Origin: Orobanche coerulescens
Lineage: Eukaryota > Streptophyta > Magnoliopsida > Lamiales > Orobanchaceae
NCBI GenBank assembly: GCA_033398695.1
Contig: CM065809.1
Location: 176,876,501 to 176,940,500 of the forward strand
Direction of reading: 5' to 3'
Length of the DNA stretch: 64,000 nt
The translations under genes were made by a program, and so were the position numbers. Each line of letters opens with the position of its first letter. Within the stretch, counting starts at the first letter, position 1. The notes beneath the pieces are model-generated. The model had not been told where the DNA came from. It searched no databases and worked only from the letters and a program-made list of their open reading frames with translations. Of the stretch, positions 44,641 to 55,456 are shown piece by piece.

Positions 44641-46437
44641 TCTATTTTGTTTTCTATACCCTTTGAAGAAAAGCGTTTAGAAGAGCAGGAAAATAGAGAT
44701 CCCACTTATGCATCTTCTTTCAAATCAACTACGTGCGATTTACACACACTGAACGTGCGATTCGCATAAACTCAGCTGATTCCCTCTTGGCCGGCGGCTG
44801 CTGCCGCCGGTACACCCCTCGTCCAACCATTTCTAAGAGAGTATGATTATCTCTACCTTCCCCCTTTCCCGTTTTTCTTTGTTTTAACCAATTTCGTCCA
44901 GATCCTGAGGCCTGCACATCCTTTTTGCGCTTTGAAATTCGCTCGGCCTGGTTTCAAAATCGGAACTTGCTCAGATTGATTTAGTGACGGTCGTCGTGAG
45001 ACAACTTGGGCGTGAGTTTGCAGGTCAGTCGCAGAGTTCAACAGCGGCGGTTGCTGCCCCTTTGCTAATTCAACTCGCTGAAGCCAACTCAGTGAGTCCG
45101 CCCCGAGCTTGTTTTTGCGGCGCCAATCTAGGGTTTCCTAGGCCCTCACAACAATCGGTTTCTTAGCATCTGACTCGGTCGGGTGGTTCTCAACGGACCC
45201 AGATGACACAGCGGTTCGGGTCAATACTACATCCGGCTCGTATTGAGCTCCTTGTGGATACCTGAATCTGGGTGATGCTTTCGTGCAGTAGGACCAATGT
45301 AAGAACGGGAAATATGCCTTGTTTGTCCAGATTTTTTATGTTTATTGTTCCCGAGCTTACATGAATTCTGTTTAAGGCTATGTTGGATTTCAGTTAGGCT
45401 GAATTATGCACTTCAAACTTGTGTCTCATTCGGTTTAGAACATATTATCTTTTGTTGCTTTTGTTGCTGTTGGGTTGTATGTTGCTTGAGGTGGGATTTG
45501 CAGCACAATTAACGGGTTTGTTGCATTTCAACTCCCAAACTTACACCAGGGTATTGATTTATTTGCCTTTGGTTGTTACTCGATCAATTCGATGGAGATA
45601 TATCTTCACTTTGAGTAGCTTTCCTTGGTTTGTATCTTTGATCATCTGCTATTGTGGGATTCTATCAAGGGCTGTGATAGCTTTGAGATTGTAATTCTAT
45701 CAAGGTTTTGTGATTGTATCTTCATTTTATTGTACTTCCACAATGAACAGCAGCGATGTGATCGTTCTAGCTGGTTTTGTCTGGTCTTGAGATTGTAATT
45801 TTTCTAGAAATGTACACGGTCTGGAATTAGCCTTTGGGTTGTACTTACAGATTTGACAGCTTTGTCCAGATTTTTTATTTCTAAAATTTCAACTTTTAGG
45901 TTCATTGTTTCTTTTAATCTCGATAACGCCATGTTACGATTAAATGGCTGAGATTGATTCACGCATGTCTCAAGAGGATTTGCATTTATTCATTTCCATT
46001 CAGTAAGTTTAGCTCATGTATGATGGTGAAGAAGTGCCAACTTTTGTTTTTCTTTTGCTTAATCTTGAAGAAGATTAAACTGTACCAAGTAGTTTTAATA
46101 TTCTAAATGAAGGTTTAAAATTTCAATGCATAGAAAGAATCACGGAAGACAAGGTGCCTTCATATGTTCATTTTCGTGATATATGCAAAGTTTTTTTTGT
46201 GTTGGGCATTTAGTAATATCGTTTACAAAATTTCCAGCATTGCTCTTCAAACATTTAGTGGATCTATTCCATATCATGTCTAGTTCTCATTATTTTTTAA
46301 GTGTATTTACTCTCTTCCACTAAGAGGATGGTTTTTCTGTATGATGTTCTTCATGTTCTTGGTTATGTGTCATTTTTCATTTATGGAATATGGTTGATGT
46401 GTCAATGTATCTTGTTTATGCATACTTTGATGTTCAG
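44641..46437. other. CACTA interior: leader-like plant DNA, no intact gene
   Basis: About 44860-45300 is GC-richer with AGGGTTTCCTAGG and CAGGTCAGTCG phrases, resembling the 5' leader and first exon of a plant gene. 45300-46437 is T-rich and intron-like, ending in a good acceptor (TTTGATGTTCAG). No frame could be joined into a protein. Probably transduplicated gene DNA. Confidence 0.45.
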
Positions 46438-46569
46438 GTTGAGGATGCTACTAAAGCACTCGAAGCAACAAATGGTACTACTTTGGAGAAAAACAGGCAG
46501 ATTCTTCGAGGCTCCGGCGGTTTTATGGAGCATCGTCGAGCTAAACTTCTAGATTTTGTCCGATCATAG
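46438..46569 (+). pseudogene. Captured exon with RRM C-terminal signature
   Basis: Right after an acceptor-like TGTTCAG, the reading VEDATKALEATNGTTLEKNR - QILR runs and then diverges (GSGGFMEHRR...) to TAG 46567-46569. The DATKALEATNGTTLE pattern is the last helix and strand of an RNA recognition motif. By memory it resembles the second RRM of RBM5/SUPPRESSOR OF ABI3-5 type splicing factors. Only about 25 residues match, so it is a fragment whose continuation was lost or replaced. It was presumably copied into the CACTA element from a host gene. Confidence 0.5.
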
Positions 46570-46757
46570 TCTTTGATAGGAGGATTTAGATATTGGGTTG
46601 ATGTTGAACCAAAACTTGTATTTCACCATAAATGTCATGTGCTGCTATTTTTAGATATCAGGCTCTTTTTTTTCAGAATTTTTTTTACTCAATATTGAAA
46701 AACAGAACAGGTGGATTTTAGCAAATTTGGTAGTGCTGGGTTGAAAACATATATATA

Positions 46758-47085
46758 CAGTTCACATCGGTTATTGAAGAAATCGATGTGAATTTTGGCA
46801 TCAATTTCACATCGGTTGTAAGGCATAACCGATGTGAATTACTCATTTGACATCGGTTTTTATTGAAAATCCATGTGAATTACACATCCTGTAGCTGCAA
46901 TTCACATCGGTTATTTAAGAAATTGATGTGAATTTTTCTACATCAATTTTATATCGGTTGTGAGGCATAACCGATGTGAATTACTCATTTTCACATCGGT
47001 TTTTAAAAACCGATGTGAATTTTAACATCGTTGGATACAACATCGATTTTAAAACCGATGTGAATAGTACTTAAAAACCGTTGTG
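46758..47085. repeat. Right subterminal hairpin array of the CACTA element
   Basis: About eight copies of CACATCGGTT / AACCGATGTGAA in alternating orientation, mirror of the left array. Confidence 0.85.
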
Positions 47086-47110
47086 AAATCCTATTTTCTT
47101 AGTAGTGGGC

Positions 47111-48201
47111 GAGTATTGGATATTATCTCCGTAAGACGAAATCGCCCCATACAAAGTGCTAACGGTTCTTGGCAATCGTCCTTAAGATACAACGACTTCC
47201 TAGTTTAAGTTAACAGCACCTGTAAAACTTAAACTTTCAGCGAACAACTTTGTGTTTTTAACTTTCGAATATGCAAGGAACGGAAGAACTCAAGATGATC
47301 GAATGTTATATGATCTCTTTTTCGGATTTTATGTTTTCTCTAGTAATTTCAGATTTGATATTTTCTCCAGTAGTTTGATCATTCAAAGGGGGGATTCTTT
47401 ATATAGAGTTTCAGGTGCCTCTTGGGACTGGCTGTACCCTTGGTTAGTATCTCATTAGTGGACAGACGCGTCCGATCACTACTGGACAGTCATGTGATGA
47501 TGCCCATCAGTGGACAGACGCGTCAGATCATGGTGCAAACACCCTTTGCATGCTGGACAATCATGTCCAGTCATGGTACCCATCAGTGGACAAGTGCACC
47601 CACAACGGACCTCTTGGCATGTATGAGACCAGTCACGCCTTCCAGGCTGCCTAGCCACATCACCAAGCTAGTGAACTGAACCCTTGTTCGAGCTATCAAA
47701 AATTTAAGGCTCCTCATAGCTTCTCGTGACGATACGCACATGCGAAGTGGGCCTCTAAAGCGCCCAATGCGACAAGTACGACGTGCGACGTCGCGGTCTT
47801 GGGCTCGGATGGTGCTACGCACCATCCTCGGTGCATTTGGAGTTAGCCTTGAGGTAGTCAAAATAAACTTGGTCCACTATGGTACACCATAAGGAGTAAT
47901 ATATGATTACTCCTTACTTTGGTAAAACTCCTTATAAAGTAGTTACAATTGCAATCTTTTTTCAATGTGGGATGTGACTCTTCACATTTCCACCTTTCCA
48001 TTTCTCCATGTATTTAAGTGGCTAACTTTATGCATTAATTTCTCATTCACACAAAATTGGTTTGAGAAAAATTAAATGCTAATCCCATCTACTAACAATG
48101 TAGATTATAATTTCATTATTGATTTCCATTTAAAATGGAATCCACTAAAATAATTGGTCAAAATTTGGATCAAACCCATTTTAATAAACCAATTTCTAAC
48201 A
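47111..48201 (-). repeat. 3' LTR of a copia element, right part
   Basis: On the minus strand it starts TGTTAGAAATTGG at 48201, directly after a polypurine tract (GTGGGGGATT on that strand, at 48202-48211). It contains three copies of a CAGTGGACAGACGCG / CAGTGGACAAGTGC unit at about 47457-47600. Its other part lies beyond the CACTA insertion. Confidence 0.7.
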
Positions 48202-48742
48202 ATCCCCCACATGAATGAATATTAATGCATGCATGTATGCAGAGTCATTTGAAAGTTCTCGCAAACAATTATTGCATCAGGAACGGTAGCTTATGGCTTT
48301 GAACCTTCCTTAGTAAAATACTATCGGATTTACTAGCTGCTTAGTGACGCGATGTATTGAACTATTCAGCCTCTTATATAAACCAAGACAACAATATTTA
48401 CACAAGAATCATTCTAACACATTTTGTTCTCACGTTGTGTCCATTTCGGCCCTGGACCATATCTTAGATTCATAAGTGTTCCGAGTAGAAACGGCCAGTA
48501 CTTCTCACTTACATCGGTGATCTCCTATGAAGAGTATACTGTCATACTCCACCATTTAGGTATAGGAATCATTAAAAGTTTAGACTTAACCTCACCACAT
48601 TATACAGGTTTCTCACTTGGATGTTCTCGGAGTGGTGAAATAAGTTCCAAGTGTTCAACTGAACATTCATAACTTAATTGTCCTATTGAACCAAGGTCTT
48701 GGATCTCCAATTCACATGGTTGGGTTACCATTATGAGTATTC
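48202..48742 (-). other. Copia 3' untranslated region and polypurine tract
   Basis: Non-coding stretch between the end of RNase H and the 3' LTR; the tract is at 48202-48211. Confidence 0.6.
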
Positions 48743-50208
48743 TTATTTTGTGGATCTTAAGCCCATTCCCCTCAACAACTTGTATATTTGATCTCGACTT
48801 ATGCCTTTTGTAAGCGGATCCGCTAGGTTTTTCTTTGACTTTACATAGTCAATCGAAATAACCCCGTTCGAGATCAATTGTCTAATGGTATTATGTCTTC
48901 GACGTATATGTCTAGATTCACCATTGTACATGATGCTTTGAGCTCTTCCAATTGCTAATTGACTATCACAATGTATCAGCACAGCTGGTACTGGTTTAAT
49001 CCAGCAAGGAATATCTTCTAAGATGTTTCTGAGCCATCCAGCTTCTTCTCCAGCTTTATCTAGAGCAATACTGAGATTCTATAGTGGGTCGAGCTATACA
49101 CGTTTGCCTAGAATATTTTCACGACACCGCTCCTCCACCTATTGTGAATACATATCCACTTGTGTAGTTGGAGTCTTTTGTGTCTGATATACAATTAACA
49201 TCACAGTATCCTTCTAATACTACCGATATCTCGTATAAAGTATTCCATAATTTATGGTATTCTTTAATTATCTAAGCACCCTTGTCAAGGCTTTCCAATG
49301 ATCCTTAACCGGGTTACTTGTGAACCTACTTAGTCTACTCACCGAATATGCAATGTCTGGATGTGTACAATTAGTTGAGTACATTAGACTGCCAATTATC
49401 CTTGCGTATTCCAACTGAGAAACTGGTTCCCCTTTGTTTTTAGCTAAGTGTAGACTTATATATACAGGGGTCTTAGCTGGAGCACTATCAAAAGCATTGA
49501 ATCTCCTAAGTATGCTTTCGATGTAATGGGATTGCGACAAAACAATTCCATCTGAAGTTCTAGAGATCTTAATCCCTAATATAACATCAGATAATCCCAT
49601 ATCTTTCATGTCAAAGTACTTCTTTAACATTTCCTTGGTTTTCAAGATTAATTTATGATTATTTCCCATAATCAACATATCATCTACATAAAGGCAAACT
49701 ATGACATAATTATCATTTGTTCCTTTAATGTAAACACACTTATCACATTCATTTATCTTGAAACCATTTGACAACATTGTTCTGTCAAATTCTTCATGCC
49801 ATTGCTTAGGTGCTTGTTTTAGTCCATAAAGTGACTTAACAAGTTTACACACCTTTTTCTCGTGTCCGGGTGCAACAAACCCTTCGGGTTGCGCCATGTA
49901 AATCTCCTCTTCAAGTTCCCCATTCTAGAAGGCAGTTTTAACATCCATTCGGTATATCTCAAGGTTATGCAAGGCTGCAAAAGCAATGAGAACACGAATG
50001 AAAGTGATTCTTGTTACAGGAGAATATGTATCAAAGAAATCATATCCCTCCTTTTATTTGAATCCTTTGACCACCAACATGGCTTTGTATTTATCAAGAG
50101 ATCCATCTGCTCTATACTTCCTTTTAAAAATTCATTTGTATCCCAATGGTTTGCAACCCGGTGAGAAGTATTGTTATGCATGATGAATTCTATTTCACTG
50201 TTGATAGC
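48743..50208 (-). pseudogene. Ty1/copia pol remnant: reverse transcriptase and RNase H
   Basis: Minus strand. From 50208 to about 49900 the start of reverse transcriptase (SEIEFIMHNN, then kinked fragments) is in several frames. 49897-49268 is open for 209 codons: [24 protein letters not shown], the catalytic [29 protein letters not shown] and [18 protein letters not shown], all copia hallmarks. RNase H follows with stops at former Trp codons around 49120-49000, then IHCDSQLAIGRAQS and ADPLTKGISRDQI to the end at 48743. Integrase and gag are absent because the Tat element starts at 50209. Confidence 0.88.
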
Positions 50209-51189
50209 TGTTGTTACCCAAAATATTATCCGGAGATAGTATTGCTGGAATGATCGAGTAACAAACAAATATGAGAACACTTCCGCGGGAAAATAAATAA
50301 CACAAGATTTGCCGGGGTTGTTAATCCCGGTCTTGAATGCTCTCGCGAGATGTTATTAATAAATATACTGTGGAGTACAAATATTAATGTTAGAATCTAT
50401 TACAATGAGTGTAAAGACTTCTAGTTATCTAAGTTGTGGAGCGTGTAGATTGCCGGAAGAATCAGATATGAAGATCTGTGAGTTCTTGCTTTGGGTGTAC
50501 TATAAGTGTATATGAATATCACTATGAATGTGTAAGTGATTGCCAGATGAGTCTTTGATTCTCTCTCTGTATGTTTTGCACTATATTCACGGTGAAGATG
50601 ATGAAATTATGATAGTGATCTCCTGATCCCCCAGCCACTGTTGTGAGCCTCCTATTTATAGAAGACAAGGTTGCTGGGTCCCCTCCGGAGATCGCGGGCG
50701 ACCGTCGTATTCTATATTATAATAAGATGGCCGATCGCCCCGTCACGTGGGGCTGTTCCCTTAAAGTCCGAGGCTGCTGCTAGCAGCCAGCTGTGCGAGC
50801 CAATGGGAAGCCTGCACAGGTCCTGAGTCGCTGTCCGGGGAGGTCCCACTTTGTACCTTTCGGTGGCCCTGTCGGTAGGTGAGGTAGGTGACAGGCTGGG
50901 GTCAAATGTCTTATCTGTCGGCGCCTTTTGTGGATCTGCACGTGAGTCACCATCCGATATTTGGTCTTTGACGATTTTGACGGATGTTGGATTCATACGT
51001 GGCACGAGACGATCGTTTCTGGTTGGACATCATAGACGATCGCCAGATACCAAAAGACGATCGCCGGACACCAAAAGACGATCGCCGTGGGTGCCGACTG
51101 CTGGGTGTTTGCCCAGAGTATGTCTTCTATGGTTGGCTCTCTGATCATTATGCCGATCGCCATCGAGGCGTATTAATCGCCGCACAACA
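50209..51189 (-). repeat. 3' LTR of the large Tat element (981 bp)
   Basis: Plus orientation start TGTTGTTACCCA, end GCACAACA, followed by ATTGCCCCCAG, which reads as a polypurine tract on the minus strand. It carries the GGCTGC-TGCTA-GCAGCC hairpin (50772-50788) and three copies of an ACGATCGCC-CCAAAAG unit of 18 bp (about 51034-51088). Confidence 0.9.
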
Positions 51190-51526
51190 ATTGCCCCCAG
51201 CTCGCTTCGATGTTGAAAACACGGGGTGAGGTGGCACTGTTGGCGATCGCCAATGTTTAGACGATCAGACGATCTTATTTCAAATTTAGACGATCTCCTT
51301 TTGCACTGGGAGCAGCGGGAAATGAAGGCGGACTCTCGAAACGTTGCAAGGACACGCGTCGCGCTACCATTGGGGGAGTCCGACGGTTTGTCAGACTTGT
51401 CGCATGGCGTGCCCTCAAAAAGACGCGTACGCGGGATTCGAGGGCTGCATTTAATGTGTCCCCCCCGATGGTTGCACTCCAGCCCTCGGAATTTCGCCTA
51501 TTTGCACAGAGACCCCCGCTTCCATC

Positions 51527-51535
51527 TATAAAAGG
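51527..51535 (+). promoter_or_regulatory. TATA box for the antisense gene
   Basis: TATAAAAGG lies about 150 bp before the ATG at 51681, in the region between polypurine tract and gene, outside the LTR. It is preceded by GC-rich DNA and followed by a pyrimidine-rich, ACTTCATTTCT-type start region. The antisense gene thus seems to have its own promoter. Confidence 0.6.
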
Positions 51536-51680
51536 AGCTAGGGTTACTTCATTTCTACTCTTCACGCACCCTTGCCTTCTTGCTGAGACTCTGCAGAAAT
51601 TTCCGAAGCTCCTTGTGCCGACCGTCCTCCTTTTTTTAGGTAAGAAAACCAATCTTCTTTCTCCCTTTACTTTTTATAAT

Positions 51681-54393
51681 ATGTCTGTAGGATCTAAGAC
51701 CTTCGAGACCGGAAGCACCTCCGCCGCCGCGGCTTCGCCTGACCGGGTGGAGATTCCCGTGGGACTTCATATGGGAACGTCCGTTGAGGCTATTCGTGCG
51801 GGGATTGCACCCGCATAACTTGAAGAGCTCTTCAACGAGGCCGAGGTGGCGAGAACGGCGGCGACGGCGGAGCAGGGGGCTCGTCGGTGGATGAAGATGA
51901 ACTGGTGCAGCTGTCCTGGGAACGGGATAGCGTGTTCGGCCCCGCCTATATGGCTTTCGCCAAGCTTATGGAGGGGATTGCCGGACCCTGTCCAGAATTT
52001 GATTTCGATGCTTACTCCGCCGCTCATCCCTACGAACATGTGAAGCGGGCGGTGTTTCGGGCCGCCGACCCGTCTCAGTGGACTCTCGGTCAGATCCGGA
52101 GTTCGGCGACCCGGAAAGACTTGAGCCGCTGGAGGGCCAAATATCATATTCCCTCCGATGTTTCATTGCACGTCCCCTCGGTGAACGAATGTGCCGACCA
52201 GCCTCCCGAGGGTATGGTCGCCGTCAATGAAATGACCCTGGCGGCCGGATTGCGGTTTCCCTTGCCGTTTGCCATCTCGTATCTGCTGATCGCCTGGAAT
52301 CTGGCGCCACTTCAGCTGACGCCGAACGCCTGGTTGCAGATCATCAGTACTTTGACACTGTTCGGTGGTCACAGGTTGTTTCGTTTGCCTTATGCGCTGG
52401 AGATGAATTATCTTTTTAAGCTGACCGTGCAGAAGGGATCGATCAGCGGCTACCATATCCAAGGTCGCCTGGGTAGGGTGGTCCTTGGTGTGCCGAACAA
52501 GGCTTGGGGCGACCTGGCAAAGTGGTGCTGGGTCGGCGGTGCATGGAGGTCGGCATCGGGCGATAATCCGGAGAAAGAGTTGGATATCCCCACCAATTTT
52601 CGGGATAGGAATCCGAGTAAGGGTTTTAACTTTCCCTTTATTTGGATACTCCTTGAACTGATCTAATTTTTTTCTCTTTTTGCAGGATTCCCTGTTCCAG
52701 CGATCGGCGATCTCCCTTTCGATTTCTTGATCGTCTGGGAGCGGATTCGCGCCTTGCCGGATTCCTACATAGACGTTCACTCGGTAAGCCACGAACTTCA
52801 CAGGTTGGGAGCTCGACTGTTTCGTTACCCTCGCCACTTGAAGGCCCCAGGTATGGATTTTTGTTTCCTTTTTCCTGCACGACGATCGTCTCCAAGAGAT
52901 CGCAATGTCGAAGTAGGTGTCTAACTTTGTCTGAACTTCTTCTTTGGCAGAGATTTATTTTTCCCGCTTCGTCGAGCCACCGCAATAGATCGCCATGTCT
53001 AACCCTAGTCTCATTGGTCGCCTTCACCAGGGTAAGAAGACGGGTCGCGCTCCTGCGCCGACGTCTTGCCCCGTCCCTGCGGTGAGGCCCGCTGTGGTGT
53101 CGGTCGCCGAGCCGGAAATTCAGGAAGAGGAGCAACTCCAGCGCAACAGCAAGAGGCGGAGGCCGGAGGGATCCCAGCCGGCAGTTGAGGCGGACCTGAC
53201 TATCTTGGAGCCGCCGGTCGCCGCTCCCCCCATCTCTGCTGTTCCGATGGTGGAGGAGGCCCTCGGCGTCTGGCTCCAGGTCCTCGGTCGGCTTCTTGAA
53301 GGCTGCGGCGATCGCCGAAGCTGAAACTTCTCGGGGCAAGCCCTATTTTGGCCGCGATCCCGAGTTGGTCAACAGGTCAGACCGGATTGATCTTTCCGAG
53401 TTAGGAAATTTGAGTAAGGTATAGACTAACTCTTTTGTCTCTTTTGTTTGTGTTGCAGGGTCCGTCTTGCTGATTCGGACGTCTCGCCGATGGTGCTGGA
53501 TTTCCTGGAGAGCAAGTCTCCGCAGAAGTCCCTCGACGTCCCTACTTACGTCCAGAAGGCCATCACCTCTCTGCCTAAGGCTTGGACGACCGATCTCGAT
53601 GCGATCGCTCGTCGGCAGTCTGGAGATGCCATGCAGGCGACCATTGCCCTGGCTCTCCAGACGGCGACGATGGCCGTCCAAGCTGCCAAGGATTACGAGG
53701 GGCGACCCTCTAATGCTCGCCTCCATAGCGACCTCGAGGCCGCCCGGAACAAAAACGTTGATTTCGCCAACCGGATCCAGGCTATGGAGAAGGAAAATTT
53801 AGAGACGTCCAAACGAGCAGGACATCGACCGGATGAAGCAGGAGCTGAGCCGCTCCAAGGAAGTGGCCGATTAGTTCCGCGACCAGGAGAAGGAAGCTCG
53901 CCGGATGCACGTGGCCTCGCAGGGGGAGGCGACCGGGCTGAAGGCGACGGTGGAGCGGCTCAACAGCGAGCTGGAGGCGGCGAAGGGAGAGCTGGAGAAG
54001 GCTAAGGGGGAAATGGCCGCCAAGGTGGTCGAGCTAGCGGAAGCTGAGAAGACGACCACGGAGTTGAAAGGGCAGCTAAAGGCGATCGAGACCGATCCCT
54101 ACATCAATGTGGCACTCGTCGGCGAGTTCGCCTATTATGTGGCCTACGCCGACGTTGTCCGAGCCGCCAAGAAGGTAGGGATCGAGATCGGTCCTATGAT
54201 GGAGAGCTTCAAGGCCTATGCACTCGAGCACCCTTTGCATCCAGAGTTTTCCCTGCTGATCCTTGACCTCGTCGACTTGGGGATCGACTTGAGTTGGTAT
54301 CCTTTTCCGGATAAACTCATTTATCCCGAGGCCGATGGGGGAGCGCGTGCCGATCTGCCACCTGAGGGCGAAGACCAGCCGGAGGGACCCTGA
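51681..54393 (+). pseudogene. Antisense accessory gene of the Tat element (Transposase_28-like), spliced, degenerate
   Basis: Plus strand, opposite to the element's pol. Proposed exons 51681-52616, 52686-52850, 52951-53375 and 53458-54393, with GT-AG introns of 69, 100 and 82 bp that keep the protein phase. Exon 1 shows LRFPLPFAISYLLIAWNL with LQLTPNAWLQIISTLTLFGG, the pattern of the Pfam 'putative gypsy type transposon' family PF04195. The last exon encodes a long coiled coil (LNSELEAAKGELEKAKGEM, LKGQLKAIE) and a C-terminal domain (FAYYVAYADVVRAAKKVGI to DLSWYPFPDKL). Lesions: TAA 51816, shifts near 51880, 53290 and 53810, TAG 52986 and 53872. Function is unknown. Antisense extra genes between pol and 3' LTR are known in Tat lineages. 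Confidence 0.75.
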
Positions 54394-54477
54394 GAGATCT
54401 CTTTGTCTTCCTTGTAACTTTTTGTTTTTTCTTTGTATTGCCTTCGGGCTTTGTATTGTACGAACTCCTTGATAATG

Positions 54478-54483
54478 AATAAA
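54478..54483 (+). terminator. Poly(A) signal of the antisense gene
   Basis: AATAAA lies 85 bp after the stop, preceded by U-rich TTTGTATTG elements, a normal plant polyadenylation arrangement. Confidence 0.6.
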
Positions 54484-55456
54484 ATATTCCCTTTTCGCAC
54501 CTGATTCTTTTCATGTATGATCGCCTTTAAATGTTTGCATGCGAATTTTTTACAAGTATGTGTATGATTGCTTCCGATGTCTTGTTCATCCGACCGATTG
54601 TTTGAATGTATTGACATGTTTGGAAATTCTTACTTGTAAATATTGTTGAACAAAACCGATCGTCCTGCGTGTGTTTGAACGAAGCCGATCGAGTACGGTT
54701 CCTTCTGTCCGATCGCATTTAGGATTAGCTCCCCTTCTCTGCCCCCTTGTTTTTGTTTACTTATTGTAAGTGAGGGAACAAAAATAGTATGTTTGGTGAG
54801 CTATCTTCAGTTTTGCCGACTCTGAGGAATCGTGCACAGTCGCGGAGTTCGATGGACCGATCTCCACAACTATGTCTTTGTGTGCGAGGGATATTCCCGC
54901 GACTCACTTTATTGTGAGGGTCCTCCGTTAGGCTGCGCCCGCCTTGTACTTAAACGAAAGGTGGGCGGTCTTGGTCTGGAGGAGTCCTTGCACGGGGCAT
55001 CGTCGGTTTATTCGACTCCATGTCCGCGGCTTTGTTAGCACTTTTCTACCTCGGGTCGGCATGTTAGATGGCGACCCTCGACGGTATACGTTGTGACGGG
55101 GTAGGGACGCGTCGCCTTGTCCGAGTACATCATGTTAGATGACGTACTTTGAGGGCGTGTGAACGTGTCCACAGATTATTTTGGAGGGTCCTTCGGCTAC
55201 GCCGGCCTCGTATTTAAACGAAGGGCGGGCGATCTCAGCCCAAAGGAACCTTGCATGGGCGAAGCTGTCGGTTCCATCGACCTCCAGGACCATGGCTGCA
55301 CTGTTTCTACCTCGGATCGCCATGTTTGAATGACGATCCTTGACGGTATACGATATGCCTGGTGTGGCGATCGCTAGAATAGATGGGATAGGAAGAAATC
55401 TCATTACATTCCTTGTACATAGGGTAATTGAAACTGAATACAAAGTTTTTTTTTTT
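54484..55456 (-). other. Non-coding spacer between antisense gene and pol
   Basis: Contains two diverged copies of a GGAGGGTCCTTCGGC - AAACGAAGGGCGGGC unit (about 54910-54970 and 55180-55240) and GATCG words. It matches the spacer 21220-21850 of the gag-only element. No gene seen. Confidence 0.7.

Larger units (their letters stand above)
44330..47107. mobile_element. Complete non-autonomous CACTA (En/Spm-type) transposon
   Basis: Left end CACTACTAGAAAAAA and right end TTTTCTTAGTAGTG are inverted. Flanks GGC (44327-44329) and GGC (47108-47110) form the 3-bp target duplication typical of CACTA elements. Both ends hold arrays of ACATCGGTT words in alternating orientation (44362-44640, 46758-47085). 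No TNP2 or TNPA coding is seen. Instead the interior holds plant-gene-like sequence, including a spliced RRM fragment at 46438. Confidence 0.95.

Noticed and set aside
45419..45694. Leu/Tyr-rich membrane-like peptide in the CACTA interior
   Set aside because: T-rich intron-like DNA gives hydrophobic translations by chance; no homologous pattern recognised.
43600..48201. Assigning both flanks of the CACTA element confidently to one copia LTR
   Set aside because: Only the right end has a clear LTR start and polypurine tract; the left edge and duplication were not found, so this is kept as tentative.
51275..53726. Minus-strand readings of 125-233 codons opposite the antisense accessory gene
   Set aside because: They would be in the pol orientation but show no retroelement domains, whereas the plus-strand frames show splice-consistent domains and a coiled coil.
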